From Hansfordia pulvinata (Eukaryota; Ascomycota; Sordariomycetes; Xylariales), in assembly GCA_006538405.1 (NCBI GenBank), contig BJKQ01000001.1:744001-808000 (forward strand): a stretch of DNA of 64,000 nt. The letters run 5' to 3'. The notes beneath the pieces were generated by a model that saw only the letters and a program-made list of their open reading frames with translations, was not told the origin of the DNA and ran no database searches. This document shows, one piece after another, positions 1-11,261 of this stretch. The position numbers were made by a program, and so were the translations under genes. Every line of letters starts with the position of its first letter. Positions within the stretch are counted from its first letter, which is position 1.

Positions 1-186
1 TGGACAGTCGCATAACTGAACACGACGCGGGACATGGCATCGCAGATAATTGTACAGTACTTGGATTATTAAGTTGCTGATAGGGCGTCCCGTTCCCCTA
101 CCTTTGAAGGGCTGCTTGACTTGATCGTCGAGCTGGACTCACGTTACTCGTACGTGCCAGCACAGAATCAAATGGTGATGACGGGC

Positions 187-205
187 AAAAAAAAAAAAAA
201 AAAAA
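187..205. repeat. Poly-A run (19 A)
   Basis: Uninterrupted homopolymer in intergenic DNA. No adjacent coding sequence or transposon remnant was recognised that would make it a retroelement tail. Confidence 0.9.
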
Positions 206-2250
206 CATACAACATTGGGGATTCGCTGGTCATCACCGACCCAACTACTAATCCAACGGTAACAGGCTTGTCTATGGGAGAGCGAACGGGATCCCGAATT
301 TTCCTGATCCTGTGGTCGTATGTTTTGGTTCGCTTTCCTCGCTCAGTCTATATCATCGAGCTGTGAGCCGCTGCAGAAGTCCCGGAGGTGCTGATCAAGG
401 TGACGGACAAACTGTCGTGCCCATGCATGCATCCAGCGCTGTTTGTCGAGGCTTTGCGTATTATGAATAAGGCGCATTCGCATCGAACGTCTTCCTTGCA
501 GCTGGTCAAAATAGACTCCCCAAACAGACCTGGTCCCGGCATACTGGGCGGCTTGTCCATGATGCACGCCCCCAGGACCCTTGAGCCGGGGAGTCTCTTC
601 CCCCATTGGTCTTTTTTTACTCCTTCGTTGGCCACGCTCGCTGCCTTCCATGTAAATAATTGCAACGCGTATGGGACGGGATGCAATGCGATGTGGCGAG
701 TTCGCCCCGCGAGCCCAGAAGGGCCCCGTGGAGTTCGCTTTCCCCCTATTATGCTGCCCTGACGCCACAGGGACCCAGACAATGGGAAGGGGAAAACTCT
801 GCCTCTAATAAAAGGTGGATGTGGGTTTCCCGGGCGCCCGGGATCCGTCTATTCATGGGATGGGCGGGCCACCGCGCGCCCACCGCGCTCATACCGCGAC
901 CCTGACCGGTGGCTGCGGGAGGCTTCTGAAGGGGCCATGTGGGAAACGTGAACGGGTCAAGGAGCGAATAGGTGTGTGTGGTGTGTGCCTGGCACAGCTG
1001 GGCAATGGTGTTGTGGGTGTTTCGTCACGGGTATCGTACGGTCTGGGCTCGCTCCCGTTTCTTTCCTTCTGGAAGATTATCCTCTCATTTCGCGTCGTCG
1101 CCCCGGGGCCCGCTGCGGCGCGACGCAATTACCCATCCATCCATTAAACTTGTACTCGTACGCGTGCGGGTATATCGAGCCTCACCCGGGAACGCGTGCG
1201 AATACCCTTGCCGCTCATGCCAATGCGGCCAATCCAAATCCTCTGGTTGTCAGTGCTGCCAATGCGGCATCCGCTGGGTCGTGGGCAAATTCCCGGCCTG
1301 GTTCTCAGCGGACACGGCCGTGACTGGGACGGGGTCGTTCCCTGTCAGTCTGGGAGAGAGAACCAGAGCAGACCGGTACGCCGGGGCCCGAGGGCTGGCG
1401 TACTCGTACGTACGAGCAGCCCCAGGCGGCTGGGATTGCATTCCGACTTCTTCCTGGGAGGACCCGCTCACAGCCGGGTGTTGCGAGGTTTCCTGCCACG
1501 CCTGGCTTCTAAGCTGAACCCGCCGTCCGCCACTGTGACCCCGTCAGGGTCTTCTCCGCTCGGTCCAGGGTGAGACAAGCAAGGCCTTCTTCTTCCCTCT
1601 GAAATCTCTTCCGGTTTGTTCTCTTCGGACGGGCTTCTGCTATGCCCGAACCCGCCCATCGCAGTGGGCACAAGGAGCAGTCGCAGCTGTGGCTTACGGA
1701 TACATGACGCCTTCTGCCCGGCGGGGTCCCCTTCCAGGCACCCGAATGGCCGTGTCATCAGCCCGGAAAATCGTGCTCGTCATGAGTTCCTGGGGATGAT
1801 CAATCAACAGCAGCCCCTTATCCATGGAGGGGCGGTGCGACGCCCTGGGCGCCTCTTGCTGCGGGCTTCTCAGGTAGTGGCTCTGGTCGGCCAATGTGCT
1901 CCCTTGGACGACAGCATGCAGGCATACGAGTACACAAGCATTGCGTAGCCAGCTGATGAGATGCAGTGAGCTCTCGCCTCGCAGTGCAGGCTCGTGATGC
2001 CAGCAGCCCCACCACGGGTGCGCGTACGAGGACGTGCCTCGCTGGCTCGTGAATGTAATTGGAAACGAAGACCCAGGTGTGCCAGGTCCAGCCAGTAACA
2101 GGCCGCGGGCGTGTTGTGTGAGGATGCCCGAAGAAATACTCGTAATTGCTTTTCAGAGCGAAGAAGCAACCTTGGCCCGAGAAGTGAGGTCCTAGCTCCT
2201 CACAAAGTGGGCAACCCGTCCCTAGCAATCAACAGCTTGATCATTTTAGC

Positions 2251-2271
2251 CCTCTCTCTCTCTCTCTCTCT
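2251..2271. repeat. CT dinucleotide tract
   Basis: About ten CT units in intergenic sequence. A simple microsatellite with no gene nearby. Confidence 0.85.
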
Positions 2272-3775
2272 GGCTCTCGGGCTCATGGCCCGCTAGTTCT
2301 CGTTGCGACTCGTGAGGAATTGGTGTCGCGTGCGCAGACGTCCAAGCTCGCACCAAGCCCAGCTGGATAGGTCTCTGGAAGCAGGTCATTGATGAGACCC
2401 ATTGATGAGCAAGCAGTCCATGCATCTCATTACTCCGTAGTTCTCTTTGCGCGAGCAGTTGGGACACGGGGTGCACCGTTGCACTCGCATAATGAGCTGC
2501 CTTGCAGATGCTCTGGAGTCCGATCCCTCTCTCTGGGCGCGCTGATCCCTCCTGTAGAGCTCGCATGAAATTTGCATGCAGGCGACCCCCGACAACGCGG
2601 GGCATCCATTCCATTCCATTGGCAGTGACAGCAGGCAGCGCGGGAGCCCGTGAGCCGTTGGAACCACGGCGGGCGCCAGCGCGAAGCCGCCCTGACGGAC
2701 GGCAGGGCCTGGGTCACCCATGCCTGGGCTGCCGACACGGACGTGGGCGCGGGCGCGGCCGGGATGGAAGCAGCCCTCGATGCCGCTAGGTCGCCAGGGC
2801 TAGTCAGTCAGAGCGGGCACTAATAACTAGCTGGGTGGTGGGTGGGCAGGGTGGCAGGGCTTTCCCGACTCCACTCATCAGCATCCTGTGCCTCCTCTCA
2901 GCCAGTGGCCAGGCGTGCCGGGGAGGCGAGACGAGGACGATGAGGCCTCGTAACCACCGCCAGAGGGGAGAGGCCCCACCGGCAGCAGGGAGAGACTGTA
3001 AAAGCATGGTGCGCGGTGGAACAGGGGCGAAGGTGCTGGAGGGATTGTGGATGTGGAAGGGGAGCCAGGCGGGCTCATTGTCGCTCCGATCGCTGCCGGT
3101 GATTCATCTCGTCATGTCGAGGCTCGGGGTTAGGTCGCGCTGAGAGTCCGCGAGGCACGAGCCCCAGACTACTCGTAAGTACCTGTCCAGTGAGGAGGTT
3201 CGCTTGGGGCATTCCAGACAGAGCCGGCTGTGTGGGTGATGCAGCAGGGTCGATTGACATTCGCTTGGATTTTCCAGCCAGTGGCTGAACAATCAATCCA
3301 GCATCGTCGTGCAGTTTTCGGATGTTTGCACATGCATCGCCATGCTCATGGATGAAGGCCTGCTGGGTGGACTCGCACGGAGAGAAGCGCCCGGAGTCCC
3401 GGAGCTTAAGCACGGAGCACGAAGCATGAAGCACGGAGTTATCAGAAGGGGAGACGGGATGGGCCCATGATACTGGGTGTAGGTCGCCATGCCCGAAATA
3501 CCTTGTCAATGACCGAGATCAAGTCGAGGAGAAGTATCCACTGCCGTCATCAACACATCGGAGTTACTCGCCAGCGGGCAGCAGGTACCACAGAGGAGGG
3601 CCTGACAAAGTCCATTTATCCAGCTAGCGAGATCCATTCCACGAGCGCGAACACGGCGTGCAGGCAAGTACGGGAGTACGGGAAGACAAGACGCGAAGAG
3701 GCAGGAGAGACCCGAGAATTCATGTGGACCCCACTTCTGGAATAGCATCTGCAGTCATAAGGAAACATCCATGGT

Positions 3776-3915
3776 TACCAGGTACCTAAGGTTAGGTACC
3801 TTAAAGGGCCTCCCGCCAATGCTGGCTTATACGGTACATAGGTAGGTACCTACCCGTGGACATCCATGTGCTCGTAGGTCAGGTAGGTACTTGAAGGTCC
3901 CCCCTGTACGAGTAC
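3776..3915. promoter_or_regulatory. Cluster of TAGGTACC-type motifs and one TACGAGTAC upstream of the PPR gene
   Basis: This 140-base stretch contains repeated GGTACCTA, TAGGTACC and TAGGTAGGTACCTACC steps and ends in GTACGAGTACC at 3906-3916. The same two motif types recur upstream of several other genes in the window (Ppg1, the ankyrin-like gene, thioredoxin). That makes a promoter-region role plausible, but nothing in the sequence identifies the binding factor. Confidence 0.4.
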
Positions 3916-4358
3916 CTCCAGAACTCCGCAGCGCCGCAACCTCGGGAGGCAGGCAGGCAGGCAGAGGCCGACGCTGTCGAAGCTGGGCATTGGCTTTATG
4001 TAGCGCCGCCTCGCTCGGCCAGGCCGGCATCTCGAAACCCTCCTCTTCTCACGCATTCTCTACATCCAACCTCGATACTAATCACCCCTCAGCATAGCGC
4101 GTTTGTTTGACGGCTCGACTGCTGTCAAATGAACCTGCACAGGTCCCTTATCCCCTTTCTCCACGTGAGTCTCTCCCGCCTCCCATCTGCACTCCGGCGC
4201 TGCGCGTACCGTCAGTCCTGCTACGGTCGATTCTCCAGACCTGCATGCAGGTGATGCTTTCTTGACGCGCGCGGCCTGCGATCGAGGCCACATGCAGGGT
4301 TGCACGTCGTACTGACACAGATCCAACTCAGTCTCCTTCCCCTCCCGGAGTCATCTAA

Positions 4359-7300
4359 ATGCCCACCATATACTCGTCCCTCTACCAGAACTTCATCCGT
4401 CAAGGATTCTCAAAAACCTTCACCCACGGCTACGCCCAGTCGGTCGTTGCCGCCACACACCCTCATGTTCTAAACTCCCAGAACCGCCCCTCCTTTGCGA
4501 GGCGGCATAGCCAACGTGCCGGGCCTCTCTCAACCCTCCAGCTGCAAAGCGCCTTCCACAACTCGTCGGCCAACCAGCTTCAGCTCGACCGCCGCCATGA
4601 GAAGTCAGTTGGCCTCGGCAACCTCGACGCCTACTTCGAGGCTCTCCAGAAGCACCAGGCCAGTGAGGATGTCGAAAAGGAATGGGCGCAACATCAGTTT
4701 CCCCAGTCCATCGAGTGGAAGCCCAGCGCCGAGTCCATCCTCGAGAACGCCGAGAACGCGGTTGAGGCTGCTCAAGACTTTGAGCCCACCGAGCAACACG
4801 CCGACAATGCGCCTGTTCCCGTCGACGCCGAAGCCGCCCTCGCCCACATAGATGCTGCCATCAACAAAGAAATCGAGGCTCGAGAGCTGCGCGATGCTCT
4901 CGAGGAAAGCACTTCTGGGTCTTTGCGCGCGCCCTCGTCTGCCGCCGCCAGTCTCCTGCCTTCCCGCGCCGCCAGCCCGGTCGTCAACCGCTCCGCCACG
5001 CCAGCCAGCATCGCCCGCTCTGCTTCCCCGCCCGTCGATCCCCAATCGCAAACTTATGCCGGTCATCTGCAAAGGCTTGCTGAAGATGGCCGCTTCGCCG
5101 AGATCCCCGCTGTCTTCGAGGCCATGCTGGTTGCCGGTGTGCAGCCCATCGCGCCTGCCTACAATGCCTTGCTGATGGCTGCCATGCATTTCCCCACGAA
5201 GAAGACCGAGGTCGTCACTAAAGTTCTGGATGTGTACGCGGACATGAAGCGTCGCGCGATTTACCCCAACAGCGACACCTACAACATCCTGGTAGGATTT
5301 CTCGCTGGTCGTTGTCTCGAAGTCTCCAGCTTGACCAAGACCCTTGAGGAGAGGCGCCTTCGCTTCGGCGGCATGGACGAGCCTGGCAAGTTCATGTTCG
5401 CCTCCACCGAACTCGACCATGCCATTCTCTCCGAGGACAACAGGCTAGACTTTGCACTCCAGTTGTTCGAGGCGTCTGTGCTCACTAACAAGGCCAGCTA
5501 TTCGTCCGAGTCGTACCACCAACTGATCTCGGCCTGCGCCCAAGCTGGTCGTGTTTCTGACATGCTTCGCCTCTTCGAACACATGGAGCTCACGGGCACC
5601 GTGCCGTTTGCCGCCACCTTCCCTGCCATGATCAACGCTTTTGCCGCCACCGGCGATCTGGCCAGCGCAGTCGAGTGCTACAACGAGTACAAGGAGTTGG
5701 CTGTGGCGCACGACAGCGGCAAATACACCCTCAATGACCGCCTTGATTCCCAAGTCTATGCTGCAGTCATCAATGGTTACGTCATCAACGATCGAGTCGA
5801 GGGCGCCATGAAATTCTTCGAGAAGATTTCCACCTCTTTCGGCGTGCAGTCCAGTGAAATCCAGGATGCGCTGATCAGCGGAGGCTTTGTCAAGGCCTTT
5901 ACCCAGCGCAGCGTCTACGAGCAGGCGCTGGAATGGGCCCAGGCCATCGAAAACGAGACTCGGTTCTCAACCCTGGCTGATGTTGCCACTGCTGCTGCCG
6001 ATGCCGGTGTCCGGGACGTTGCTGTCAGCGCCTTCTCCTTGATCCCGTCAAACTACAAGGATATTTCCGCTCCGGCAATGGCACTCCTCGCTTTGAGCGT
6101 TCGTCAAGGCGACGTCTCAGGCGCTTCCAAATTCTGGCACATTCTGAGCTCCCCCTCTGTGCACATCGACTCTTCCTTCATTGAGCCAGCCGCCATGTAC
6201 GCAGTCGCAATGATTGGATCCGGCCAGGTGGCCGAGGGACTCGCTGCATCTGAGGCCATGTTCCAGCGCATCAAGGCTTCCAACGCCCAAGTGGCTGAAG
6301 AGATCGAGGAGGGTGCCGAGTTTATCTCCAACTACATGGCAACCCGAGGTATCATGGACCCACGTGATGTCGCCACCGAGCCGGGCTCAAGCCAAGCCGC
6401 CTTTTCCGCGTCGCCGTTTTCTTCGGCTCCCACAGTGTCCAGCTACGAGGACAACTTTGATCCCTACGCACACACGACCGACTTCAAAGGCTCATCCATC
6501 ATCTCCGACGAGCTTGAGGGGTCTCACGGTCGCAAAGGTTACAGCTTGCAAGATGCGCTCTCTCGCTTCCGCAACATGCGCCGTGCTGGTCGTCACCCGA
6601 GATACATTACCTACGCCAAGATGATCTCGGCTGCGGCCCGCGAGGGCAAGATGGACTTGTGCCACGACATCTTGGCCATGGCTCGCACCGATGTCCCCCT
6701 GCTGCCCCAGTACGCTGTTGTGCGTTACGGCTGGTCGTCTATCCTCGACGCTATGGTTGGTGCCTGTCTCAACCTTGGCGACCGGGTCCTGGCTGAGCAG
6801 TACCACATGGAGCTGCTCGAGATAGGCTCTGCTCCTTCCGCCAACACCTTTGGCCTGTACATCACCACCCTCAAGGAGTCGACCAAGACCTTTGACGAGG
6901 CGTCCGAGGCTGTCAAGATCTTCCACCGTGCCAAGGCCGAGGGCGTGGAGCCGTCGTCGTTCCTCTACAACGCTCTGATTGGCAAGCTCGGCAAGGCTCG
7001 ACGCATCGACGACTGCCTGTTCTACTTCGCCGAGATGCGGGCTCTCAGCATCAAGCCCACCAGCGTCACCTACGGGACCATTGTCAACGCTCTGTGCCGT
7101 GTCAGCGATGAGAAGTTTGCAGAAGAGCTGTTTGACGAAATGGAGTCGATGCCCAACTACAAGGCCCGCCCTGCTCCTTACAACAGCATGATGCAGTTCT
7201 TCCTCACCACCAAGCGCGACAAGTCGAAGGTTCTTGCGTACTACGAGCGCATGAAGGCCCGCAGCATCACGCCCACTGCTCATACCTACAAGCTCCTCGT

Positions 7301-7871
7301 CGACACGCATGCCACTCTGGAACCCGTCAACATGACTGCCGCCGAGGCCGTGCTGGACATGATTCGCGCGTCTGGTCAGAACCCCGAGCCTGTGCATTAT
7401 GCGTCCCTGATCCATGCTCGTGGATGTGCTCTTCACGACATGGAGGGAGCGCGCAAGATCTTTGAGTCGGTCATGAGCGACCCCAGCATCCGGCCCAATG
7501 CTTCTCTTTTCCAGGCACTTTTCGAAGCCATGGTCGCCAACCACTGCGTTGCCGACACTGAGTCATACCTGGCCCAGATGAAGCAACGCCGTGTCGAGAT
7601 GACCCCTTATATCGCCAACACTCTCATCCACGGATGGGCTGGTGAGCAGAAAATCTTGAAAGCCAAGGCCATCTACGACAGCGTTGGCCGCGACAAGCGG
7701 GAGCCCAGTACATACGAGGCTATGACTCGGGCGTTCCTGGCGGTTGAGGAGCGCGAGAGCGCCAAGAAGGTCGTTGGGGAGATGCTGTCTCGTGGCTACC
7801 CCAGTGCCGTTGTCAGTAAGGTGCTGGAACTCCTTGGCGGCGGTAGCTCCGAAGGGGCTCCGGTGGCGTGA
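4359..7871 (+). CDS. Pentatricopeptide-repeat (PPR) protein, probably mitochondrial
   Basis: A single intronless frame of 1170 residues. The N-terminus is basic and rich in Ser, Ala, Arg and Gln (residues 1-60), as in a mitochondrial presequence. A low-complexity Ala/Ser/Pro segment lies near 185-225. Two blocks of degenerate 35-residue helical hairpins follow, at about 230-480 and 720-1150. They include typical PPR phrases such as YNALIGKLGKARRIDDCLFYF, with the recurring pattern of a variable loop, then TYN or TYG, then a helix ending in M.A. Fungal PPR proteins of this size act in mitochondrial RNA processing or translation; the Pet309/CYA-5 group that supports COX1 expression is the nearest type I can suggest. 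The exact orthologue is not determined. Start: the first ATG of the frame, in good context. The 3' neighbour is 2.2 kb away. Confidence 0.9.
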   Translation: MPTIYSSLYQNFIRQGFSKTFTHGYAQSVVAATHPHVLNSQNRPSFARRHSQRAGPLSTLQLQSAFHNSSANQLQLDRRHEKSVGLGNLDAYFEALQKHQASEDVEKEWAQHQFPQSIEWKPSAESILENAENAVEAAQDFEPTEQHADNAPVPVDAEAALAHIDAAINKEIEARELRDALEESTSGSLRAPSSAAASLLPSRAASPVVNRSATPASIARSASPPVDPQSQTYAGHLQRLAEDGRFAEIPAVFEAMLVAGVQPIAPAYNALLMAAMHFPTKKTEVVTKVLDVYADMKRRAIYPNSDTYNILVGFLAGRCLEVSSLTKTLEERRLRFGGMDEPGKFMFASTELDHAILSEDNRLDFALQLFEASVLTNKASYSSESYHQLISACAQAGRVSDMLRLFEHMELTGTVPFAATFPAMINAFAATGDLASAVECYNEYKELAVAHDSGKYTLNDRLDSQVYAAVINGYVINDRVEGAMKFFEKISTSFGVQSSEIQDALISGGFVKAFTQRSVYEQALEWAQAIENETRFSTLADVATAAADAGVRDVAVSAFSLIPSNYKDISAPAMALLALSVRQGDVSGASKFWHILSSPSVHIDSSFIEPAAMYAVAMIGSGQVAEGLAASEAMFQRIKASNAQVAEEIEEGAEFISNYMATRGIMDPRDVATEPGSSQAAFSASPFSSAPTVSSYEDNFDPYAHTTDFKGSSIISDELEGSHGRKGYSLQDALSRFRNMRRAGRHPRYITYAKMISAAAREGKMDLCHDILAMARTDVPLLPQYAVVRYGWSSILDAMVGACLNLGDRVLAEQYHMELLEIGSAPSANTFGLYITTLKESTKTFDEASEAVKIFHRAKAEGVEPSSFLYNALIGKLGKARRIDDCLFYFAEMRALSIKPTSVTYGTIVNALCRVSDEKFAEELFDEMESMPNYKARPAPYNSMMQFFLTTKRDKSKVLAYYERMKARSITPTAHTYKLLVDTHATLEPVNMTAAEAVLDMIRASGQNPEPVHYASLIHARGCALHDMEGARKIFESVMSDPSIRPNASLFQALFEAMVANHCVADTESYLAQMKQRRVEMTPYIANTLIHGWAGEQKILKAKAIYDSVGRDKREPSTYEAMTRAFLAVEERESAKKVVGEMLSRGYPSAVVSKVLELLGGGSSEGAPVA

Positions 7872-10114
7872 TTGCATCCAAGTGAATCGCCGACGCCTTC
7901 ACTGGTTCAGCTCTAGCTGGATTTTTCGGGTCGGCAATCGTTTTCCTATGTGTGATTTTCCTTTGTCCTTTGCTTTTACGCGATACCCCAAGCTTCGTTA
8001 CGGCGAGCTGTTTGTTCGGATTTAGGAAGGCTGGGGTCTCTCTGTCGAAGCGGAGGGCACGTCTGATACATAATTGAGTGGGCGTTACTGGTTGATTTCC
8101 TTCAGGGCAGCTTCATGATGGGATCTCGACATGGCTGACGATGTTACGCCACGTCGTCGAGCCCTCTTTGGATCGGTTCGCAGTCTCGGGTTTGGCGTTT
8201 TGGAGAAACGAGACAGGGCATTGCACGGATAAAATGGAGCGGAGACCAGTGTTTTTCTTCAGGTCTCGGGTAGACGGGTCAGACACGCGTTGCGATGTGC
8301 TGCCACGCAAAGGGAGGACGTTGGCGGGCTTGAAAAAGTTGCCGCCGCGCCGGCCATCTGATTGCCAATCGATGTGCCATCTGTCGTGTCCCGAGTTTCT
8401 CGGGCACGTGCCATTATACCACTATAGAACATCTCAACTCCCAATACAAGAAGAGCATTAATGCCCAAAATGACACGAAACTGCAATGCTGGTGGGGTGC
8501 CAAAGTGAGAAAACAAGAACCATCATGAAGGTGACGTATCGGTCGTGATCTAGCTTGCGATAACGTTGCAAGGTGCGGCGCCGGTGTGGGGAAATTTTAC
8601 CAAGTCGTTTAGTGATACAACTAATAGGTAAATCATGGGAATGGTATCGCTAAACCCCCCCTGGGATCTCTGCTGCAGACCCGACCGCCCTGCGCCCAGT
8701 CGAACTCGAAGTCTCGTGCGAGACTGCGAAGCCCGCCGGCGAAGAGGGTATCATACAAAATCGCGGTTTGTATACGTCCGATGTGGCGTAGGGTTGGCAG
8801 GCTGCTGTGTGTTTGTGTGAGATACCTACCATAGGAAGCTTGGCCCCGAAAGAGGGCTTGAAAAGACTGGTTGTGAGCCAGTCCCAGTCCGAAACAAGGA
8901 GACGAGAGTGGGAGTGGTTTCACCGGGTACGATCCCCCTTTTTTCCCGCGACACCAAGATCACATGTATATACACGATGCTCGTCGCGAGTAAACGCGCC
9001 TTCGACTCGCCCGGCATGGTCTGGTCTGGAGGTTTCTGTGGGATGACATCGAGGTGCTTTCTGGGCCCGTGCTTTCATTTCATGTCGGCGCATCAGTCGT
9101 CAATTCATCGTGATACCCACCACGCTGTTTACAGTCCGGTCACGCGGGGCAGCTCAATGGGCCGGAGGTACAGTCTATGGTCTTCACAACCCCTTTTATT
9201 CGCGGGATTCGTCCTACTTCTCTCGGTTATCCCTTCAGTCGGGCCCGTTTTCGATATGGGCGAGTGAGGGAGCATGTCTACTCGTATGCTATCGCTATAT
9301 GTAGGCAGCAAGGGGCCCTCCAGAAACGATCCTCAATACCCGGTGGCCTTTGCTACTACCTCTTGGCTTGATGATTCTTTTCACTACAGTCATGTTCTCG
9401 TTGGAATTCCACTATAGCTTCGCCAATTTCTCCCATAGCTCCGCGAAATCAGTAGTTTTCGCCGTTTGAGTTTTCGATTCGGCCCTTCCACCAAGGATAT
9501 CTACTCCGGGTCTCGACAATCGGCATCGAGCGGGAAAAGGGTGGGAGGATGGCGCACAAAGGAGCATGGTCCAGCAGAACACATCAAAGCTCGCACATGG
9601 TAAAATGTAAGAGGAGTCCATCTCCGAGCAACAACCGGAAGTGGCAGCGTGTAGTACACCTTGAGACACCATGCGAAAATGCGAGAGCACATCTCATGGG
9701 AAAGCGGCGCGGCGTAGAAATAGGATACTGCGGAGCCAGCGAGAACTTGTGGTCGAGTCGAAGCTATGAGTGCTCCCGCCTGGCATTTGATGGCACCACA
9801 CAGCCCCACCGGCACTTTGACGCTTTGGGGGTTCATTTTTGTGGCTTTGTGACTTCGTGCAAGGGAGCTAAGCGGAATCGCAGGGGAGTTGAACCCTGAC
9901 TGACGAGTCATGGTGGCAGATTCACAGTACAATGAGCAATGTTCTATAATAAGCACGCAAAGCCTGCGGTCTCTGGTCGCCCTTGCTATCTGTTTGCTCC
10001 GCAGTTGGGCGGGCCAAGGCCGATTCTATGACTTCATGTTCTTGAACGCCTTTACAATGGGTGTCTGTATATACAAAATCGCTTCGAGAGAAAAGAAACA
10101 GTCCCCGCAGGACT
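7872..10114. other. Intergenic region between the PPR and esterase genes (convergent)
   Basis: It contains the 3' untranslated regions of both flanking genes and one TACTCGTA copy at 9279. No conserved protein, tRNA or repeat was recognised. The many short frames, including one of 151 codons on the minus strand at 9501-9956, show no domain. Confidence 0.6.
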
Positions 10115-11261
10115 TTACAACAGCAGCAAAGCCGATGCCAGCGCGATGGCCGACACGGCGAGGGTGCCGAGGGGCCCGACTCCGGCAGCACCCGAGTCGG
10201 GTGTCTCCGACGGCGCCGGCGTGGATGTCGAGTCGGGCGAGTCGGACTTGGTCGCATTCCTGGGATCTGTCAGTTGCTTGGCCTTGTGTGGTTGCCCACA
10301 CCGCAGGGAGAACAGTGAGGCGCAGATGGGATACATACGGGTAGTCGTATTTCTTGAAAAAATCCATGATCATGCTGCTGGCGTTGAAGGTGGCAGTGTC
10401 CTCGCCGTCTTCGTCCGAGGGCCAAGCGTGGCCGACATCCTTGCCATCGTAGATCCACGTCACCAGCCCCTCGTCATCGCCGCTGCCGTAGACGTACTTG
10501 GTCGCGTCGTGGGCGAAATCGTCCTTGCTGGTTTCTTTCCTGTCCAGACCGTCTCGCTCGGCCCAATCTTCGATCCAAGTCTTGATGTCCGGCAGGCACC
10601 CGCCGCGGCGCTCGCCGCCATCGACCCAGATCACATCGTCGGAGCCTCCGTGAAACTCAATCATGGGGATCTTCTGGCGGTTCGGGCTGCAGGGAACATT
10701 GACCTTGTCGGGGTCGCATTTGCCGTCCTTGTCGGAGTAGTATGATCCAGAGACGGGGGCAAAGGCGGCAAAGAGAGCGGACGCCTCCTTGTCGCAGGCC
10801 AGCTGGTTGGTCAGGCCGCCGCCCTGGCTCATACCCGTGGCGTAGACGCGAGTGACGTCGACGCACAGGGTGTCGACGAGCTGCGCGTACAGCTGCTTCA
10901 CGTAGCCGACGTCGTCGAATTTGCCCTTAGCCTCGGGAGAGACGTCCCACAGCAGATCCTCGTCCTTGGCCGACTCCCCGTAGACGACAATGTGGTCGGT
11001 GTTGAATTCCGAGTCCGTGAAAAGGTCGAGATCAGCCTGTCCCTCGGCGGTGGCGCCGGCGCCGTGGAAGGAAAAGATCATGGGCGTCTCCTTGTTCTCG
11101 TCGTAGTTGTCGGGCAGCCAGTAGACAAAGGTACGGTCCGAGTTGTCGACCTTGCCGTCGAGTCGCTTGCCGAGGTCGCCAGGGGCGGACTTGCCGCAGC
11201 CCGACGCGCTGGCCGAGGCGACAGCGCCGGCCAGCACCAGAGACGTGGAGGCCCAAAACAT
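10115..11261 (-). CDS. Secreted feruloyl-esterase/PHB-depolymerase-like alpha/beta hydrolase, probably GPI-anchored
   Basis: Two exons: 11261-10339 and 10259-10115, with a 79-base intron (GTATGT donor, ATCCCAG acceptor). The spliced product is 355 residues. It has a signal peptide (FWASTSLVLAGAVASASAS), the oxyanion-region FHGAGA, the nucleophile motif GMSQGG, an acidic candidate at HGGSDD and the catalytic His in DVGHAW. This layout is that of carbohydrate-esterase family 1 and LpqC-like feruloyl esterases, which release hydroxycinnamates from plant wall polysaccharides. The second exon supplies a Ser/Thr/Pro linker, then a small-residue site and a hydrophobic end (LAVSAIALASALLLL). That is the pattern of a GPI-attachment signal, so the enzyme may sit on the cell surface. 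An earlier AG seven bases upstream would break the frame and sits against the CTGAC branch site, so the second AG was chosen. Reading through the intron gives an alternative 411-residue frame without the anchor. Confidence 0.85.

Larger units (their letters stand above)
1..4358. other. Gene-free region upstream of the PPR gene
   Basis: I found no reading frame here with a recognisable domain, codon bias or consistent splice structure. The open frames are short and overlap on both strands, as expected in GC-rich non-coding DNA. The stretch holds a 19-base A run (187-205), a CT tract (2251-2271) and seven copies of the TACGAGTA/TACTCGTA motif (145, 1153, 1401, 1925, 2137, 3170, 3907). A cluster of TAGGTACC-type steps lies at about 3776-3900. 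That cluster, 450-580 bases before the PPR start codon, probably lies in the promoter region of that gene. Confidence 0.6.

Noticed and set aside
6492..7544. 350-codon open frame antisense to the PPR gene
   Set aside because: Lies wholly opposite a conserved repeat protein. Composition is that expected from reversed GC-biased codons.
10026..10338. Read-through end of the esterase frame (411-residue version)
   Set aside because: It crosses a canonical intron. The spliced version gives a coherent GPI-type C-terminus and ends at 10115.
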